From Methanomicrobiales archaeon (GTDB taxonomy: Archaea; Halobacteriota; Methanomicrobia; Methanomicrobiales; JACTUA01), in assembly GCA_028678715.1 (NCBI GenBank), contig JAJRCY010000054.1:1-6419 (forward strand): a stretch of 6,419 bases of DNA, written 5' to 3'. Each line of letters begins with the position of its first letter. Position 1 is the stretch's first letter. Shown here piece by piece: positions 5,524 to 6,419 of the stretch. The translations under genes were made by a program, and so were the position numbers. Under the pieces are notes generated by a model. The model searched no databases. It saw only the letters and a program-made list of their open reading frames with translations, and was not told where the DNA came from.

Positions 5524-5679
5524 ATGGACGTGATCAAAGGATATCATAAGGTGTACAGCCGGAAATGCCCCATCTGCGGCAAGGAATTCCAGACCCCCAA
5601 CCCCAAGCTGGTCTACGATACCAACCTCTGTTCCCGCCGGGGCCGGAAGGCCGGGAAGACCTCGAGACCGGCTGCCTGA
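5524..5679 (+). CDS. Small zinc-ribbon-like protein, 51 residues
   Basis: A short basic protein beginning MDVIKGYHKVYSRKCPICGK. CPICGKEF holds Cys15 and Cys18, the first zinc knuckle, and Cys36 lies in NLCSRRGRK. Related small archaeal and bacterial zinc ribbons usually end CSxxC; here the expected fourth cysteine is Gly40. His8 might serve as a ligand, or the site may bind zinc weakly. The C-terminal ten residues are rich in Lys, Arg and Ala, suggesting a nucleic-acid contact; function is unknown. The reading frame is supported by the cysteine pattern, an upstream promoter and a T-rich terminator starting directly after the stop. It starts 138 bases after the flavoprotein and is probably a single-gene unit. 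Confidence 0.75.
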   Translation: MDVIKGYHKVYSRKCPICGKEFQTPNPKLVYDTNLCSRRGRKAGKTSRPAA

Positions 5680-5698
5680 TTTTTTCTCCTCTTCTTTT
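5680..5698 (+). terminator. T-rich archaeal terminator after the zinc-ribbon gene
   Basis: A pyrimidine tract with 14 T in 19 bases, starting with six consecutive T, begins at the base after the TGA stop. Oligo-T runs in the coding strand are the usual intrinsic terminators of archaeal RNA polymerase. It is the clearest T tract in this GC-rich window. Confidence 0.65.
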
Positions 5699-5851
5699 CA
5701 TCCCCTGTGGGACCCGGCCGTTCGTGAAGGGCGGCAGATCCCCGACAGGCACCCGAGAAGCAGATCCCATCCGGGAGGGGATGGACGGGGGAACCGCATC
5801 GATACGCACGGGGTGATCACACACCCCATACCCTCATCTGCCGGGAGCACC

Positions 5852-5878
5852 ATGGTCTCCGCGGGAGGACTCCCATGA
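5852..5878 (+). other. Eight-codon upstream reading frame overlapping the lipoprotein start
   Basis: ATG at 5852, with GGGAG four bases upstream, opens a frame coding MVSAGGLP. Its TGA overlaps the lipoprotein ATG as ATGA (5875-5878). Such overlaps allow translational coupling; the lipoprotein ribosome binding site lies inside this frame. It could be chance. Confidence 0.25.
5863..5868 (+). promoter_or_regulatory. Ribosome binding site of the lipoprotein gene
   Basis: GGGAGG lies six bases before the ATG at 5875, a good Shine-Dalgarno match. It contrasts with the leaderless layout of three other genes in this window. Confidence 0.55.
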
Positions 5879-6273
5879 AACCCTGTGCACTCCTCATGCT
5901 CACGCTGGCCATTCTTTTGGTCGCGGGAGCCGGCTGCACCGGGGGACCGGTGACCCCGAAGGGTACCCTGCAGGGACAGGTCACCATCGGTCCCATCTGC
6001 CCGGTGGAACGGCCTGACCGGCCCTGCCTCCCCACGCCTGAGACCTATGCCGCCCGGAAGGTGCTGGTCCTCAGCTCCGACGGTGCGAACCTGGTTGCCA
6101 CCGTCCCCCTGAACCAGACCGGCTCTTACCGGGTGGAGCTGGACCCGGGAACCTACGTGGTGGACATCAACCGGGCAGGGATCGACCGGAGCCCGGACGT
6201 GCCCCGCACCATCACCCTGACTGCCGGGGAGACGGTGACACTGGATATTGATATCGACACCGGGATCCGGTGA
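5875..6273 (+). CDS. Small secreted lipoprotein with a beta-sandwich-like domain
   Basis: A 132-residue predicted extracytoplasmic protein. It has a short positive N-terminus (MKPC), a hydrophobic stretch (about residues 5-17) and a lipobox-like GAGC with Cys21 as the probable lipid-modified residue. The mature part starts with a linker, then GQVTIGPICPVERPDRPC (34-51), whose Cys42 and Cys51 could form a disulfide. It continues with alternating strands, including SYRVELDPGTYVVDI (84-98) and a threonine-rich end. The GxY-x-v-x-L-xPGtY-x-V pattern recalls carboxypeptidase regulatory-like or transthyretin-like domains. The GPxCPV signature is, as I recall, shared by small lipoproteins of unknown role in archaea and bacteria. 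The start is fixed by the signal peptide and the ribosome binding site. Role unknown; no secretion or binding partner gene is adjacent. Confidence 0.85.
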   Translation: MKPCALLMLTLAILLVAGAGCTGGPVTPKGTLQGQVTIGPICPVERPDRPCLPTPETYAARKVLVLSSDGANLVATVPLNQTGSYRVELDPGTYVVDINRAGIDRSPDVPRTITLTAGETVTLDIDIDTGIR

Positions 6274-6297
6274 ACCCTTCACCGTGCCTCCGGATCC
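6263..6297 (+). terminator. Overlapping inverted repeats spanning the lipoprotein stop codon
   Basis: CGGTGAA (6268-6274) and TTCACCG (6278-6284) form a 7-bp stem with a 3-base loop that includes the TGA stop. A second repeat, GGATCCGG (6263-6270) with CCGGATCC (6290-6297), shares bases with the first, so the two stems exclude each other. No T run follows. Possible 3'-end structure. Confidence 0.4.
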
Positions 6298-6419
6298 TCT
6301 TCCCGGTGCACGAGGGGGTTCCCGCCTGTCCCCGATACCGGCCATGATGTGAGACGCCGCCTGTGGATACCCGCAGCGCAGATCCCTCCATTCCCCGCCA
6401 CCGTTCAGACCGGATACCC

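Noticed and set aside
4471..5547. Minus-strand frame of 358 codons opposite the flavoprotein
   Set aside because: It is an antisense shadow of a gene with clear FMN and iron-sulfur motifs.
5698..6345. Minus-strand frame of 215 codons opposite the lipoprotein
   Set aside because: The plus-strand frame has a signal peptide, lipobox and ribosome binding site; the antisense frame has no domain.
6298..6419. Right-edge sequence examined for a gene start
   Set aside because: No frame with a convincing start, ribosome binding site or protein character is seen on either strand.

Overview
This 6.4 kb, strongly GC-rich window looks like chromosomal DNA of a methanogenic archaeon, most likely of the order Methanomicrobiales (a Methanoculleus-like genome is my guess). 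This is inference. It rests on archaeal TATA-type boxes about 26-29 bases before several start codons, a T-rich archaeal terminator, a flavoprotein with the compact cysteine motif known from methanogen iron-sulfur flavoproteins, and GC-rich hairpin repeats between genes. No rRNA, complete tRNA, CRISPR array, transposase or phage gene was seen.

Layout. Bases 1-149 hold a G/C-homopolymer repeat. On the minus strand are a GntP-family permease (150-1424) and, upstream of it, a beta-class DNA methyltransferase with a TSPPY motif (1505-2371). A spacer of 332 bases follows; it holds the two divergent promoters and a second, better preserved copy of the repeat. On the plus strand come an NAD(P)-dependent aldehyde dehydrogenase (2704-4134), a 348-base spacer rich in hairpins and palindromes, a flavodoxin-fold iron-sulfur flavoprotein with an extra N-terminal domain (4483-5385), a 51-residue zinc-ribbon-like protein (5524-5679) that ends at a T-rich terminator, and a small secreted lipoprotein (5875-6273). 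The last 146 bases show no gene.

The genes do not form an obvious pathway. Most have their own promoter, so this reads as a string of single-gene units rather than an operon. Three genes (permease, aldehyde dehydrogenase, flavoprotein) appear to be leaderless, whereas the lipoprotein and the methyltransferase have Shine-Dalgarno sequences, so both modes of translation start seem to be used. The starts chosen for the aldehyde dehydrogenase, flavoprotein and methyltransferase are internal to longer open frames.

I do not see a clear new multi-gene system. The most interesting items are the paired hairpin repeat, the two-domain flavoprotein with its palindrome-rich upstream region, the zinc ribbon lacking its fourth cysteine, the apparently solitary methyltransferase, and two very short upstream reading frames just before the zinc-ribbon and lipoprotein genes.
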